Positions 42,959 through 52,418 are shown, counted from the stretch's first letter. The stretch: DNA of 59,587 bases from Xanthobacter oligotrophicus (GCF_008364685.1 NZ_VTTL01000018.1:1-59587), one strand, 5' to 3'. Program-made: numbers and translations. Notes: generated by a model from the letters alone, not told the origin.

Positions 42959-45343
42959 ATGGGGCTTCCGCGCTTCGCCTGGACTGTTCTTGCGGCTCTG
43001 TCCGCCGGGATTTCTGCCGCCCTGCTGGTACTGGCGGTGGGGCTGGCGCGCGGCGACGCGGTGCGGCCCAATGGGGCTGGCCTCGGGCCCGGCGGCGTCG
43101 GGGCGCTGGCGTCCGCTCTTGCCACGGACCATGTGGGATCGGCGGCATGCGCCTCCTGCCACGCCAGTGAGGCGAAGGCCTGGTTCGCCTCCCAGCATGC
43201 CCAGGCCATGACCATCGCGGGACCAGAGACCGTGCGCGGCGACTTCGCCGACGTGAAGGTGGAGCACCAGGGGTCCCGGGCGCGCTTCTTCCGCGACGGC
43301 CCGCGCTACATGGTGGAGACCGAGGGCCGCGACGGCAAGACCGCGGCCTTCGAGGTCACTCACACGTTCGGCGTCGCGCCGCTCCAGCAATATCTCGTCA
43401 CCTTCCCGGACGGCCGGCTCCAGGCGCTGCCGTTCGCGTTCGACACCCGCCCGAAAGGCGAGGGTGGCCAGCGCTGGTTCCATCTCTATCCGGACCAGCC
43501 CATACCGGCGTCCGATCCGCTGCACTGGACGAGGTCCCAGCAGAACTGGAACTTCATGTGCGCGGAATGCCATTCCACAGCCGTCCGCAAGGGCTATGAC
43601 GCGGCACAAGACACCTTCCACACCACGTTTTCCGAGATCAGCGTAGGCTGCGAGAGCTGCCACGGGGCAGGGGCGGGGCATGCTGCGTGGGCGGCCAAGG
43701 GCGCCGATCCCAAGGTGGCGGGCAAGGGCTTTGCCGCCGTCGCGGCGCCCCGCCCCATGCCCGACTGGACGCCAGACCCCGCCACCGGCAGCCCGGCCCA
43801 TGGCGTCGCCCGCCTGCCGGGGGATGAGGTGGAGACCTGCGCCCGTTGCCACGCCCGGCGCGGCACTTTCTCCGAGGACTGGCATCCGGGCCGCCCCCTC
43901 GCCGACACCCACATGCCGGCGCTGCTCTCCGAAGGCCTGTTCGAGGACGACGGGCAGATGCGGGACGAGGTGTTCAACGACCATTCCTTCAAGCAGAGCC
44001 TGATGTATGCCAAGGGCGTCGTGTGCAGCGATTGCCACGATCCCCATTCCGCGAAGCTCAAGGCGGACGGCGCTCAAGTGTGCGCGCAATGCCACCTGCC
44101 GGAGCGCTTCGCCACGCCGGCCCACACCGGCCATCCGCCCGGCAAGTCAGGGGAAAAGTCGCCGGGGGAAAAGACGCCGGACTGCATCTCCTGCCACATG
44201 CCGGCGCGCACCTACATGGTGGTGGACCCGCGGCACGACCATTCCTTCCGCATCCCGCGCCCCGACCTTTCGGTGGCCCTCGGCACCCCCAACGCCTGCA
44301 CCGACTGCCACGCCGACAAGCCGGCGAGCTGGGCGGCCGAAGCGGTGGAGCGCTGGCACGGGCCGAACCGCAAGGGCCACCAGACCTGGGCCGAGGCCGT
44401 GCATCGCGCCCGCGCCGGTGAGCCGGCCGCCCGCGACATGCTGCTGAAGCTCGCCGCCGAACCGGCGATGCCCGGCATCGCGAAGGCGACCATCATCACC
44501 GAGCTGCAGCGCTTTCCCTCCCTCGCCACGGACGCGGCGACGACAAAGGCGTTGGCGGACCCCGACCCCATGGTGCGGGTCGCGGCCTTGCGCAGCCTTG
44601 CCGGTACGCCGCTGGAGACCCGCTGGCGGCGGGCCTCCGACCTGCTCGCCGACCCGGTCGCATCGGTGCGCATGGAGGCGGCGACGCTGCTGGCGGACCA
44701 GCCATTGACCGGCCTGCCCGAGGGCGAAAAAGTCCGTCTCGAAGGCGCCTTCGCGGCCTATGAGGCGGCCCAGCGGCTCAATGCGGAGCGGCCTGAAGGG
44801 CGGGCGAACCTTGCCAGCTTCCTGCTGCGCCGGGGCCAGCCCGCCGCAGCCGAGGCGGAGCTGCGCGCCGGCCTTGCGCGGGAGCCGGAGGCGACGCCCC
44901 TCGCGGTCAACCTCGCCGATCTCTATCGCGGCCAGGGCCGGGAGGCCGAGGCCGAACAGGTGCTGCGGCGGGCGATCGCACTGGCGCCGAGGGCCGCCGC
45001 GCCGCGCCATGCCCTAGGCCTCTCGCTCGCCCGGCAGCGGCGCTATGCCGAGGCGGTCGAACAACTCGCAGCCGCCGCAGCGCTGGCGCCGGAAGACGCG
45101 CAATATGCTTATGTGCATGCGGTCGCCCTCCAGTCCACGGGCCAGCCGGCGGAGGCGCGGCGTGTTGTTGCCGAGGCGCTGGCACGACATCCCTACGACC
45201 CGCAGTTGCTCTCGCTCGCCTTGCAGGACGCCATGCAAGCCCGTGATGCAGCACGTGCCGCCCCCCTGGCGCAGAAGCTCTCCGACATGCGGCCGGACGA
45301 CCCCGAGATCGCCCGCCTGGCGGCCCGCCTCAAGCGGCCCTGA
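42959..45343 (+). CDS. Eight-heme cytochrome c with HEAT- and TPR-like C-terminus
   Basis: The 794-residue protein is anchored or exported by an N-terminal hydrophobic segment (LAALSAGISAALLVLAVGLA). Eight CXXCH heme sites lie between residues 64 and 451: CASCH, CAECH, CESCH, CARCH, CSDCH, CAQCH, CISCH and CTDCH. The C-terminal half is alpha-helical: HEAT-like repeats (about 500-590, VRVAALRSLAG) then TPR-like repeats (about 600-790, LAVNLADLYRGQGREAEAEQVLRRAIALAP). Such proteins transfer electrons outside the cytoplasm. Partner and function are unknown. The start ATG 42959 has no strong ribosome binding site. Confidence 0.92.
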   Translation: MGLPRFAWTVLAALSAGISAALLVLAVGLARGDAVRPNGAGLGPGGVGALASALATDHVGSAACASCHASEAKAWFASQHAQAMTIAGPETVRGDFADVKVEHQGSRARFFRDGPRYMVETEGRDGKTAAFEVTHTFGVAPLQQYLVTFPDGRLQALPFAFDTRPKGEGGQRWFHLYPDQPIPASDPLHWTRSQQNWNFMCAECHSTAVRKGYDAAQDTFHTTFSEISVGCESCHGAGAGHAAWAAKGADPKVAGKGFAAVAAPRPMPDWTPDPATGSPAHGVARLPGDEVETCARCHARRGTFSEDWHPGRPLADTHMPALLSEGLFEDDGQMRDEVFNDHSFKQSLMYAKGVVCSDCHDPHSAKLKADGAQVCAQCHLPERFATPAHTGHPPGKSGEKSPGEKTPDCISCHMPARTYMVVDPRHDHSFRIPRPDLSVALGTPNACTDCHADKPASWAAEAVERWHGPNRKGHQTWAEAVHRARAGEPAARDMLLKLAAEPAMPGIAKATIITELQRFPSLATDAATTKALADPDPMVRVAALRSLAGTPLETRWRRASDLLADPVASVRMEAATLLADQPLTGLPEGEKVRLEGAFAAYEAAQRLNAERPEGRANLASFLLRRGQPAAAEAELRAGLAREPEATPLAVNLADLYRGQGREAEAEQVLRRAIALAPRAAAPRHALGLSLARQRRYAEAVEQLAAAAALAPEDAQYAYVHAVALQSTGQPAEARRVVAEALARHPYDPQLLSLALQDAMQARDAARAAPLAQKLSDMRPDDPEIARLAARLKRP

Positions 45344-45501
45344 ACGTTTGCCGCTGGGTCTCGGACCGGATCCGGAGGACGCGTCGCGGCCTCGAGCCGG
45401 GCAGGGGACGGCGCGGCATGGCACTGGCGCCTTCCGGCGACGGCTCCTCCTTCTTCGGGCTGGCGGGTGTCAGGCGGCCGGCGAAATATCGGGCCGCCGC
45501 G

Positions 45502-45807
45502 TCATTCCACAGCCAACCGCTCCGCCAGTTCCGTCACATCGTCCCAATTCAAATGGCGACGCCCATCCGCCGTTTCCACGTGAAGGCCGTCCTGGGTGAC
45601 GGCGGCCGAGAATTCACCGTCGCTTCCGACCGGGCTCAAATAAATGGAATCGGTACGCCGCCAGTCAAAGGCCACGGCGGTGAAGGCGCGCGACAGGGTC
45701 CGGCCCTCCTCCAGGGTCAGGTCGAAATATAACTTGTCGCTCAACATCATCCTCAGCATGTCGCCGAGCATCCGATGCGGCACGCGCTTGACGAGAGGAT
45801 AGCTCAT
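45502..45807 (-). CDS. Conserved-looking hypothetical protein, 101 residues
   Basis: ATG 45807 gives a 101-residue, probably cytoplasmic protein: MSYPLVKRVPHRMLGDMLRM, then DKLYFDLTLEEGRTLSRAFTAVAFDW and a C-terminal LNWDDVTELAERLAVE. The composition is normal for a folded protein; the rest of the longer open frame upstream is Arg-rich and is a shadow of the next gene. No family is recognised. It follows the next unknown gene by 56 bases on the same strand. Confidence 0.6.
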   Translation of the reverse strand: MSYPLVKRVPHRMLGDMLRMMLSDKLYFDLTLEEGRTLSRAFTAVAFDWRRTDSIYLSPVGSDGEFSAAVTQDGLHVETADGRRHLNWDDVTELAERLAVE

Positions 45808-45863
45808 ATGTCTTCGCTCAATATTGGCCGAAAGATACAGGGCGCGCGCCGATCGAATCCCCG

Positions 45864-46328
45864 CTAAACAGCGCGAACCTCCTCCGGCTTCGCGATGAAG
45901 TCCAAACGGTCGGCCTGATCGAAGTCCGCCATCGGCACCTCGAATACGAAGCGGTTCGGGTACCAGAAATTGGCGTAGGGGAGGAACAGGACACTGGATG
46001 AAAGGCTGGCCAATTGCTGCGAGCCCGCAAACAGAGCCGCTTCGAACCCGCCCCCGTTTGTCGTCGCCATCGTGTCGTCGCCGAACACCTCGAACTGGAT
46101 GAACAATTTGGCGGACGGGACCCCGGCCTCCACCGTCTTGATCCCGATGACGCGAAGGTCCTGGAAGCGACGGCCGATCTTGCCGTCCGCCAGAAGTTGC
46201 GGGAACTCGTGCACGCGTCCCTTCTTGACCACGGCGGTGTCGACCGATGGCACGCCCAAATCGGCCAATCCGGCAGGCTTTGCGGGCGCCAATGTCACGA
46301 CGGTGCGGGTTTCCTGCAATGCGGGCAA
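45864..46328 (-). CDS. Hypothetical protein, about 154 residues
   Basis: The product has well-mixed composition (GVPSVDTAVVKKGRVHEF, SAKLFIQFEVFGDDTMATT, YANFWYPNRFVFEVPMADF) and looks beta-rich. The start is uncertain. A TTG at 46328 has AGGAG seven bases upstream and is my choice; a GTG at 46388 would add 20 residues. No signal peptide and no recognised family. It may form a small unit with the 101-residue gene downstream. Confidence 0.58.
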   Translation of the reverse strand: MPALQETRTVVTLAPAKPAGLADLGVPSVDTAVVKKGRVHEFPQLLADGKIGRRFQDLRVIGIKTVEAGVPSAKLFIQFEVFGDDTMATTNGGGFEAALFAGSQQLASLSSSVLFLPYANFWYPNRFVFEVPMADFDQADRLDFIAKPEEVRAV

Positions 46329-46434
46329 GAGCTGCTCCTGTATGGCTCGATGTCGCAAACCCGACCAAAAGCCGGGTCCGGGCCGCACAAGGCATATTGC
46401 GCGCCAAATCGGAGCGGGGGCTGCTCCCGGGCCG

Positions 46435-47676
46435 CTACCTCGCCGCGCCCATGGATTGCAGCACCGTCTCGCTCGGCCAGCAATCCACCTTCAGCCCGGC
46501 CGATTTCTGGTAGGCGCCGAGGGCCGCGCGGGTCAGCATCCCCGCTTTGCCGTCGATCTTGTCGGTGTAGAGGCCGACGCGCGTCAGATGCTTCTGCATC
46601 GCCGCCACCGAGGTGGTGCGCAACTGCGTCGAGGCGGTCCACGGCGTGGCAAAGGGCCCGGCGCCTGCGATGCGGTCGGAGAGGTGGCCGACGAACAGCA
46701 CGTAGAGATCGGAGAAATTGTATTGCTTGATCACGAAATAGTTGGCCGTGGTGAGGAATGACGGGCCGTAGATGCCCTCGGGCTGCAGCAGCGATGCCGG
46801 CTGCGCCTGCTCGGCCGCCGACAGCCTCCCAACCGGCGTAAAGCCGGCGCGCAGCCACTCGCCGATGGGCTTCTTCACCTCCGGCACGCCCAGCGTGCAG
46901 TCGGCATTCGCCGGCGCCCGGACCTCATCGGCCCAGTGCACGCCGGGCTGCCAGCCCTTGTCGGCGAGCTGCTTGGCGGCGGACGCCAGCGCATCCGGCA
47001 CCGAACGCCAGATATCGACGCGGCCATCGCCGTCGAGATCGACGCCGTGCTTGAAGTATTCGGACGGCAGGAACTGGGTGAGGCCGGTGGCGCCGGCCCA
47101 GGACGAGCGGAAGTCCTTGCGCGCCACCGCCCCCTCATCGAGGATCTTCAGCGCAAGGATGAACTCGTCGCGATACTGGTCCTTGCGGCGCCCCGCATAG
47201 GCCTGCGTTGCCACCACGCGCAGCGTGTCATAGGGTGAGGTGTAGCGGCCGAAATCGGTCTCGCGGCCCCACAGCGCCAGCACCATGGTCCCCGGCACGC
47301 CGAAGCGGCTTTCGATCTGGTCGAGGGCGGCCCGATGCTTCTGCATCAGCCGCTGCCCCTCGGCGGCAAGCCGGGCGATGGAGGCTTCCTTCACATAGCT
47401 GGCCGGCACCTGCACGAACTCGGCCTGCGCCGACGCGCCGGTCGCGGGCCGTCCCGGCAGGGCGAGATCGGGTAGCTTGTAGTCCGGCTCAAGATCGCGG
47501 GTTTCGCGCTCGAACGTCGTGCGGGAGACTCCGGCCGCCTGCGCCTGTGGCCAGAGGGAGGCGATGAATTGGTTGAAGGCGGCGTCCGCCGCGCGGGCGG
47601 GCGCTTGAAGTGCCAGCGCCGACAGCAGCAGGGTGAGGATGATGGTGCGGCAAGCTGATGGCAAGGAACCGCTCAC
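46435..47676 (-). CDS. Lytic murein transglycosylase, MltB type, with peptidoglycan-binding domain
   Basis: With GTG 47676 the protein has 413 residues and starts with a signal peptide (TIILTLLLSALALQAPARA). The SLT_2 (MltB) domain spans about residues 33-330 with catalytic E139 in LALWGRETDFG, followed by GATGLTQFLPSEY and NYFVIKQYNFSDLY. A C-terminal PG_binding_1 domain (VAAMQKHLTRVGLYTDKIDGKAG) follows. It cleaves glycan strands to 1,6-anhydromuropeptides in the periplasm. The longer open frame upstream of the signal peptide is not credible. Confidence 0.9.
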   Translation of the reverse strand: MSGSLPSACRTIILTLLLSALALQAPARAADAAFNQFIASLWPQAQAAGVSRTTFERETRDLEPDYKLPDLALPGRPATGASAQAEFVQVPASYVKEASIARLAAEGQRLMQKHRAALDQIESRFGVPGTMVLALWGRETDFGRYTSPYDTLRVVATQAYAGRRKDQYRDEFILALKILDEGAVARKDFRSSWAGATGLTQFLPSEYFKHGVDLDGDGRVDIWRSVPDALASAAKQLADKGWQPGVHWADEVRAPANADCTLGVPEVKKPIGEWLRAGFTPVGRLSAAEQAQPASLLQPEGIYGPSFLTTANYFVIKQYNFSDLYVLFVGHLSDRIAGAGPFATPWTASTQLRTTSVAAMQKHLTRVGLYTDKIDGKAGMLTRAALGAYQKSAGLKVDCWPSETVLQSMGAAR

Positions 47677-47783
47677 GCTTTGATGTCGAAATGGGGCATG
47701 CGCAACGCTAGCACGGGGGCGCGCTGCCGTGAACGCGGAGCGCGGCGTCGCGGTCCATGCGCGAACGCCGGGTCGCTCCCCAA

Positions 47784-49169
47784 TCAGCGCATCTCGAACA
47801 GCTCCTGGTGAAAGCGCCGGTCTACGGGAAAGCCGCTGGCGGCAAAGTCCCGTCTCAAGGCGGCGCCGAAGCCCGCCGGGCCGCAGAACCAGATGCTGGC
47901 CGCGCCCCACTGCGGCACCGCCTCGCGGATCCTTTCCCCTGTCAGATGGCCGTCGCGTCCGCTGACCAGGACATGCAGGCGGACATCGGCGGCCGCGGCA
48001 TCCTCCGCGAGCTTGGCAAGCGCCGTCTCGTCCACGTCGCCGGTGGCGTGGAACAGGTCGACGGACTGCCCTTGCGGCCAGTCCGGTGCCTCGCCCCGCA
48101 GCGCCATGTGCTTCATGCGCGCAATGAAGGGGGTGATGCCGATGCCGCCGCCGATCCAGATCTGCCGCCGGCAGTCGTCGTCGAAGGTGAAGCAGCCGTA
48201 AGGCCCCTCGATCCTCACCTCCTGGCCGACGCTGAGCTTTTCGCGCAGGCGGCGGGTGTGGTCACCCAGCTCCTTGGTGATGAAGGTGATCTGCGGGCGC
48301 TCGGCGTGCCACCCGGAGGCGATGGTGTAGGGATGCGGGCCCTCCGAGGTGTCCGACATGGCGAAGGCGAACTGGCCGGGCCGGTGTCCCGGCCATCCGG
48401 TCGGCACCTCGATGACGGTTTCGAGCGCCTTCACCCCCGGATAATACTGCAACGTGGCGATCCTGCCCCTGACCTGCCGGCTGGCGCCCACGCGGCGCAG
48501 CAGGACGACACCGGCGGCGAAGGTGCCAGAGGCCATGAGGATGGCCATCACCCAGCCCACTGGCGCCGTCCAATAGCTGAAACGCGTCAGGACCACGGCG
48601 TGAAACACCAGCACCAGATAGGCGACGGCGAGCAGCCCGTGAATCTTGTAAAATAGCCGGTAGGGAACGGCGCGGATCAGCGCCAGCGCGATCAGGAGCA
48701 CGGCGGCGTAGAACGCCCATTCGCCCACGCCTTCCGCCGCGCCGCGCAGGCCCGAGAAGACGGCTTCCACCGGGTTCGTGATGGGCGGCCGCGCGCCACG
48801 GGCCGGCCGCTCCAGGAGGCCCCAGCCCACGGCCCATTTCGGTCCCTGCGCCCACAGCCAGTGAACGATGGCGACCACGAGCGCGGTGATGCCGAGCCAT
48901 TTGTGCAGCCGATACATCTTGTCGAGCCCGCCCATCCAGCGCTCGGGCCAGCGCGGACGCAACGCCAGGATCATCGCCACGCTCATGGCCGCCATGGCGA
49001 TGACCCCGGTGTACTGCACCGCCGCCGCGCGCACGGCGAAGAAGCCGGTCGACTGGAACGCCGTCGGCTCCGCCACGACCCACAGGGCCGTCATGAGGAC
49101 GATGACCCCGAGCAGGATCAGCTTGATGTGTCGCATCTCGGTGGCGCTCTTTCCTGTGCGATCCGTCAT
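47784..49169 (-). CDS. Ferric-reductase-like transmembrane protein with FAD/NAD(P)-binding domain
   Basis: The 461-residue protein has about six to seven membrane spans with histidines suited to b-heme binding (YRLHKWLGITALVVAIVHWL; YKIHGLLAVAYLVLVFHAVVL). A cytoplasmic FNR-type domain follows: PGQFAFAM and HPYTIAS for FAD, WIGGGIGITPFIARM and WFCGPAGFGAALRRDF for NAD(P)H. It should move electrons from cytosolic NAD(P)H across the membrane. ATG 49169 and ATG 49136 are both possible. It is the last gene of the apbE-PepSY-DUF2271 group on this strand. Confidence 0.9.
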   Translation of the reverse strand: MTDRTGKSATEMRHIKLILLGVIVLMTALWVVAEPTAFQSTGFFAVRAAAVQYTGVIAMAAMSVAMILALRPRWPERWMGGLDKMYRLHKWLGITALVVAIVHWLWAQGPKWAVGWGLLERPARGARPPITNPVEAVFSGLRGAAEGVGEWAFYAAVLLIALALIRAVPYRLFYKIHGLLAVAYLVLVFHAVVLTRFSYWTAPVGWVMAILMASGTFAAGVVLLRRVGASRQVRGRIATLQYYPGVKALETVIEVPTGWPGHRPGQFAFAMSDTSEGPHPYTIASGWHAERPQITFITKELGDHTRRLREKLSVGQEVRIEGPYGCFTFDDDCRRQIWIGGGIGITPFIARMKHMALRGEAPDWPQGQSVDLFHATGDVDETALAKLAEDAAAADVRLHVLVSGRDGHLTGERIREAVPQWGAASIWFCGPAGFGAALRRDFAASGFPVDRRFHQELFEMR

Positions 49170-49267
49170 GGGCGGCGAATGTGAGGGAACATGGGGTCGA
49201 TAACAGCGAGCGGTCGGGCACCGCATTGAGCGGCCTCAACGGGGCGCGGAGGTCGGTGGGAAGCGGC

Positions 49268-50215
49268 TCAAGGCCATGCTTCCAGCACCGCGCCATCGGT
49301 TCGCACGAACAGGGCGGCGAGGCCCTGCCTGCGGGCGAGCTCGGGCCCGCGCACGGCGCCGGCCACCAGCAGCGCGGTGGCCCAGGCATCCGCCGCCATG
49401 CAGGTTTCGGCGAGGACGGTGACGGCGGACAGGTCATTCTCCAGCGGCGCGCCGCGGCCTGGGTCCATGGTGTGGGAGATGGTTCGTCCGTCGACCTCGA
49501 CACCATGGCGATACGAACCGGAGGTGGCGACGGCGGCGCCCGAGAGCTCGATCACGCCGAGGACCTCCCGCGCGCCGGGAACCGGCTTCTCGTGGGCGAC
49601 GGCCCAGGGGCGCCCATCCGGCTTGACGCCCTCGGCCCGCATCTCGCCGTCGATGCCCACCAGCCAGCAGGAGCAGCCTGTCGCGCCCAGCTCCCGCGCC
49701 AGTTCGTCCACGCCGAAGCCCTTGGCGATGCCCGAAAGGTCGAGCCGCAGCGGCGCGAGACGGCGGGCCCGGCCGCCGGCCATGTCGAGTTGCAGCGTCT
49801 TCGGCGGCTCGAACGAGGGGCGCCCGGCGACGCCGGCGATCAGCTCCGCATCGGGCATGCGCGATCCGCCGCCGCAGCCCCAGGCCCGGACGAGGTCGCC
49901 GACGCCGATGTCGAACGCGCCTTCCGAGCGGCGGCCGATGTCGAGCGCGGTGGTAAGCACCCGCGCCAGCTCTCGCGGGATCGCCGTCCACGCGCCGACC
50001 GGCGCGGCGTTGAGGCGTTCCAGGTCGGAATCGCGCCGCCAGGCGGACATCTGCTGCTCCACGCGATCGACAGCCGCCTGGAGCCGGCGGGTGAACGCGT
50101 CGGCATCGACCTTTGCGTTCGACCAGAAGACGGCGGACCAGCGCGACCCCATGGCGGGGCCGCTCAGCGCGTGGCGGCGCAGTGCCGAAGGTCGGGAGAC
50201 AGGCTCAGTAGACAT
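49268..50215 (-). CDS. apbE: FAD:protein FMN transferase (ApbE family)
   Basis: The 315-residue enzyme transfers FMN from FAD to a Ser/Thr of target proteins. Family motifs are GPAMGSRW at the N-terminus, FDIGVGDLVRAWG, RLDLSGIAKGFGVDEL, the SHTMDPGRGAPLENDLSAVTVLAETC block and MAADAWATALLV with the magnesium-binding Asp. It lacks a recognisable signal peptide, unusual because its likely substrate next door (DUF2271) is exported. It overlaps the end of the PepSY/FNR fusion gene by 11 bases, showing coupled expression. Confidence 0.93.
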   Translation of the reverse strand: MSTEPVSRPSALRRHALSGPAMGSRWSAVFWSNAKVDADAFTRRLQAAVDRVEQQMSAWRRDSDLERLNAAPVGAWTAIPRELARVLTTALDIGRRSEGAFDIGVGDLVRAWGCGGGSRMPDAELIAGVAGRPSFEPPKTLQLDMAGGRARRLAPLRLDLSGIAKGFGVDELARELGATGCSCWLVGIDGEMRAEGVKPDGRPWAVAHEKPVPGAREVLGVIELSGAAVATSGSYRHGVEVDGRTISHTMDPGRGAPLENDLSAVTVLAETCMAADAWATALLVAGAVRGPELARRQGLAALFVRTDGAVLEAWP

Positions 50216-52403
50216 CTTCGACGTAGCGTCCGTGAGACTTGAGGGTCGGAAGATCGAGGCCGAGCGGTCGCACCACCGGCTCGAAGGCGCGCGTCACCGC
50301 CTCGGCCATGTCACGGCCGCCGCACACCAGGATCTGCGCGCCCTGCCTCACCAGTTCGCGCAGGCGGGGGGCATCGGCGGTGATGCGGTCCTGCACATAG
50401 GTGCCGCCATCCGGAGCGCGCGAGAAGGCGGTCTGGAGCGAGGTCAGGCGCTTCTCTGCGAGGTGCTGGGCCAGTTCGTGCTCGTAGAGGAAATCCGACG
50501 ACGGGCTGCGGCCGCCCCAATAGAGGTGGACCGGGCGTCCGGCCGCATTGGCCCGCACCAGCCCGGCGAGCGGGCCGATGCCGGCGCCGGCGCCAATCAG
50601 GATGAGCGGCGCCCGGCCCTTGGTCGGCCGGAAGGCGGGATTGGCGCGGATGAAGGCTTCCACCCTGTCGTCCGGCGCAAGGCCATGCAGGAAGGTGGAG
50701 CAGAGCCCGCCCGCGCGCAGGCGAACGCAGATTTCCAGCATCCCGTCCCTTGACGACGATGCCAGCGAGTAGAACCGCGGCATGTCGGCGCCCGGCGCCA
50801 GAATGCCGAGAAGGTCGCCTGGCTCGAAGGCCGGCAGGCCTCCCGCAGCCGCGCCCTGTCCGGGCCGGCGAAACCGCAGGATCGCCACCGGCGCTCCGAT
50901 GGCCGCGCCGTAGTCCTCGCGCGCCGCCAGTTCCAGCGCGATGGTCTTCGGCCGCTCCGCGATATGTTCGAGCACCAGATCGTGGCCGAGGCAGATGCCG
51001 AGGTCACGCCCCCACTGCGCGAACTCCTGCGCCGAGCGGCGGTCGATGCGCTTCAGGGGCAGGAGCTGCGGAAAGCCCTGCGCCGCGAGCGCGGCCGACA
51101 CCTGCTCGGCGTAGCCGCAGAAGCGGGGGAAGGTGCGGTCGCCGAAGCCGAGCACGGCGATAGGCACCCGGCGTTCCACCCGGGGCACTAGGTGCGCGAG
51201 GCGCAACAGGAAGGCACTCGCCGAACCGGGAGCGCCGCCGTCCCCGTGGGTCGCGGCCAGGATCAGCAGGCGTTCGGTGGCAGCGGGGAGCTGTCGTAAG
51301 TCATTCATGGCCGTGGTGTGGACGCGATGGCCGGCGCGGGTCAGCGCTGTGTGGAGCGTCGCGGCAAATCCCCAGGTGGAATTGCCGTCGCTCCCCACCA
51401 GGATGAGGGTGTCGGCGGTACGCACGGGCGCGTTCATTGCGATGCGTGGCCGGGCGGCGTGGCGGCGCCACCACATCACGACGCCGGTCGCGCCGAGCAC
51501 CGGAACCGCCGCCGCCGAAAGGCCAAGCAGAAGCCCGAGCGCCCAGGCGCCCCGGCCGGTATGAAGGGTGCGGAGCAGGTCGTTCAGGCGATCGAGCGGC
51601 GTCGCGGGGGTGAAGGACAGCTCCGCGCCCGTCGCCGCATCGATCCGCGCTTCGCCCGCCGCCGTCCGCAGGCCGTAGGTGTCGGTCGGATCGCCTGGGG
51701 CAGGGAAGGTCAGTTCGCGCATGCGCGCCACATCGATGGCACGGAGCGCCTGCAGCGTCCCGACCGGCGCGGGCACGCCGCCGCTCGCGGCCACTTCCGG
51801 TGTCGTGCCCCCGGTCTCGGGCATCAGGCCGAAGCTGCCCGCCGACATCCACAGTCCCGTGAGGGAGGAGAGGATGAGGCCGGCGGCAGCGAGCCGGCCG
51901 AGCTCGCCGTGCCAGCGCTGCGCCGGCGTGCCCCGGATGGGGCGCAGCAATGCGCCCGCGCCGCCGAGGCGGCGGGCAAGGAGGACGGCGCCCGAAACCG
52001 ACAGGATGAGCATGGCGAGGGCGCCGATCCCCGCCACGGCGCGTCCGGCATCGCCGGAAAGGAAGGCGCGATGGAGGTTCGTCACGAAACGCGTCGTCTC
52101 GGAAACCTGGTAGGGGCCGAGCCCCGCGCCGGTGGCAGGATCGATCTGCTCCACGCCGCGGCCGCCGCCATCGCTGAAGGCGACGGTGAGGATGCCGTTC
52201 GCCCTGAGGCGGATGGCATCGACGCTCTCGTGGCGGGCGGCCAACGCCCCGGCGAGCGCCGCCACGCTGGTGCCGGACGGGATTGCCGGCGCGGCGAGGC
52301 GGTCGAGCGCCGGCTGGACGGAGAGCGCCACGCCGGAGAGGGCGGTAATGGTGAGGCCGAGCGCAAGCACGAGGCCCGGCAGCGCATGAAGGCGGCGAAG
52401 CAT
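50205..52403 (-). CDS. PepSY-TM / flavodoxin / FNR fusion reductase
   Basis: The 732-residue protein joins three modules. Residues 1-315 are a PepSY-associated membrane unit with about four spans and membrane-edge histidines H6, H111, H165 and H281, suited to binding two b hemes. Residues 330-470 are flavodoxin-like (GSDGNSTWGFA, FMN phosphate loop). Residues 490-732 are FNR-like with FAD (RFYSLAS) and NAD(P)H (LIGAGAGIGPLAGLVR, VCGGRDMAEAVTRAF) sites. It should carry electrons from NAD(P)H through flavins and hemes to a periplasmic acceptor. It starts 16 bases after DUF2271. Confidence 0.9.
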   Translation of the reverse strand: MLRRLHALPGLVLALGLTITALSGVALSVQPALDRLAAPAIPSGTSVAALAGALAARHESVDAIRLRANGILTVAFSDGGGRGVEQIDPATGAGLGPYQVSETTRFVTNLHRAFLSGDAGRAVAGIGALAMLILSVSGAVLLARRLGGAGALLRPIRGTPAQRWHGELGRLAAAGLILSSLTGLWMSAGSFGLMPETGGTTPEVAASGGVPAPVGTLQALRAIDVARMRELTFPAPGDPTDTYGLRTAAGEARIDAATGAELSFTPATPLDRLNDLLRTLHTGRGAWALGLLLGLSAAAVPVLGATGVVMWWRRHAARPRIAMNAPVRTADTLILVGSDGNSTWGFAATLHTALTRAGHRVHTTAMNDLRQLPAATERLLILAATHGDGGAPGSASAFLLRLAHLVPRVERRVPIAVLGFGDRTFPRFCGYAEQVSAALAAQGFPQLLPLKRIDRRSAQEFAQWGRDLGICLGHDLVLEHIAERPKTIALELAAREDYGAAIGAPVAILRFRRPGQGAAAGGLPAFEPGDLLGILAPGADMPRFYSLASSSRDGMLEICVRLRAGGLCSTFLHGLAPDDRVEAFIRANPAFRPTKGRAPLILIGAGAGIGPLAGLVRANAAGRPVHLYWGGRSPSSDFLYEHELAQHLAEKRLTSLQTAFSRAPDGGTYVQDRITADAPRLRELVRQGAQILVCGGRDMAEAVTRAFEPVVRPLGLDLPTLKSHGRYVEDVY

Positions 52404-52418
52404 GAGGACCCGACAGGT

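Noticed and set aside
46014-46730. Plus-strand frame opposite the unknown gene and lytic transglycosylase
   Set aside because: Arg/Ala/Pro-rich composition and no signal; the opposite strand has a clear MltB-type protein.
47757-48656. 299-residue plus-strand frame opposite the ferric-reductase-like gene
   Set aside because: Antisense shadow with low-complexity Gly/Arg/His composition; no membrane or domain features.
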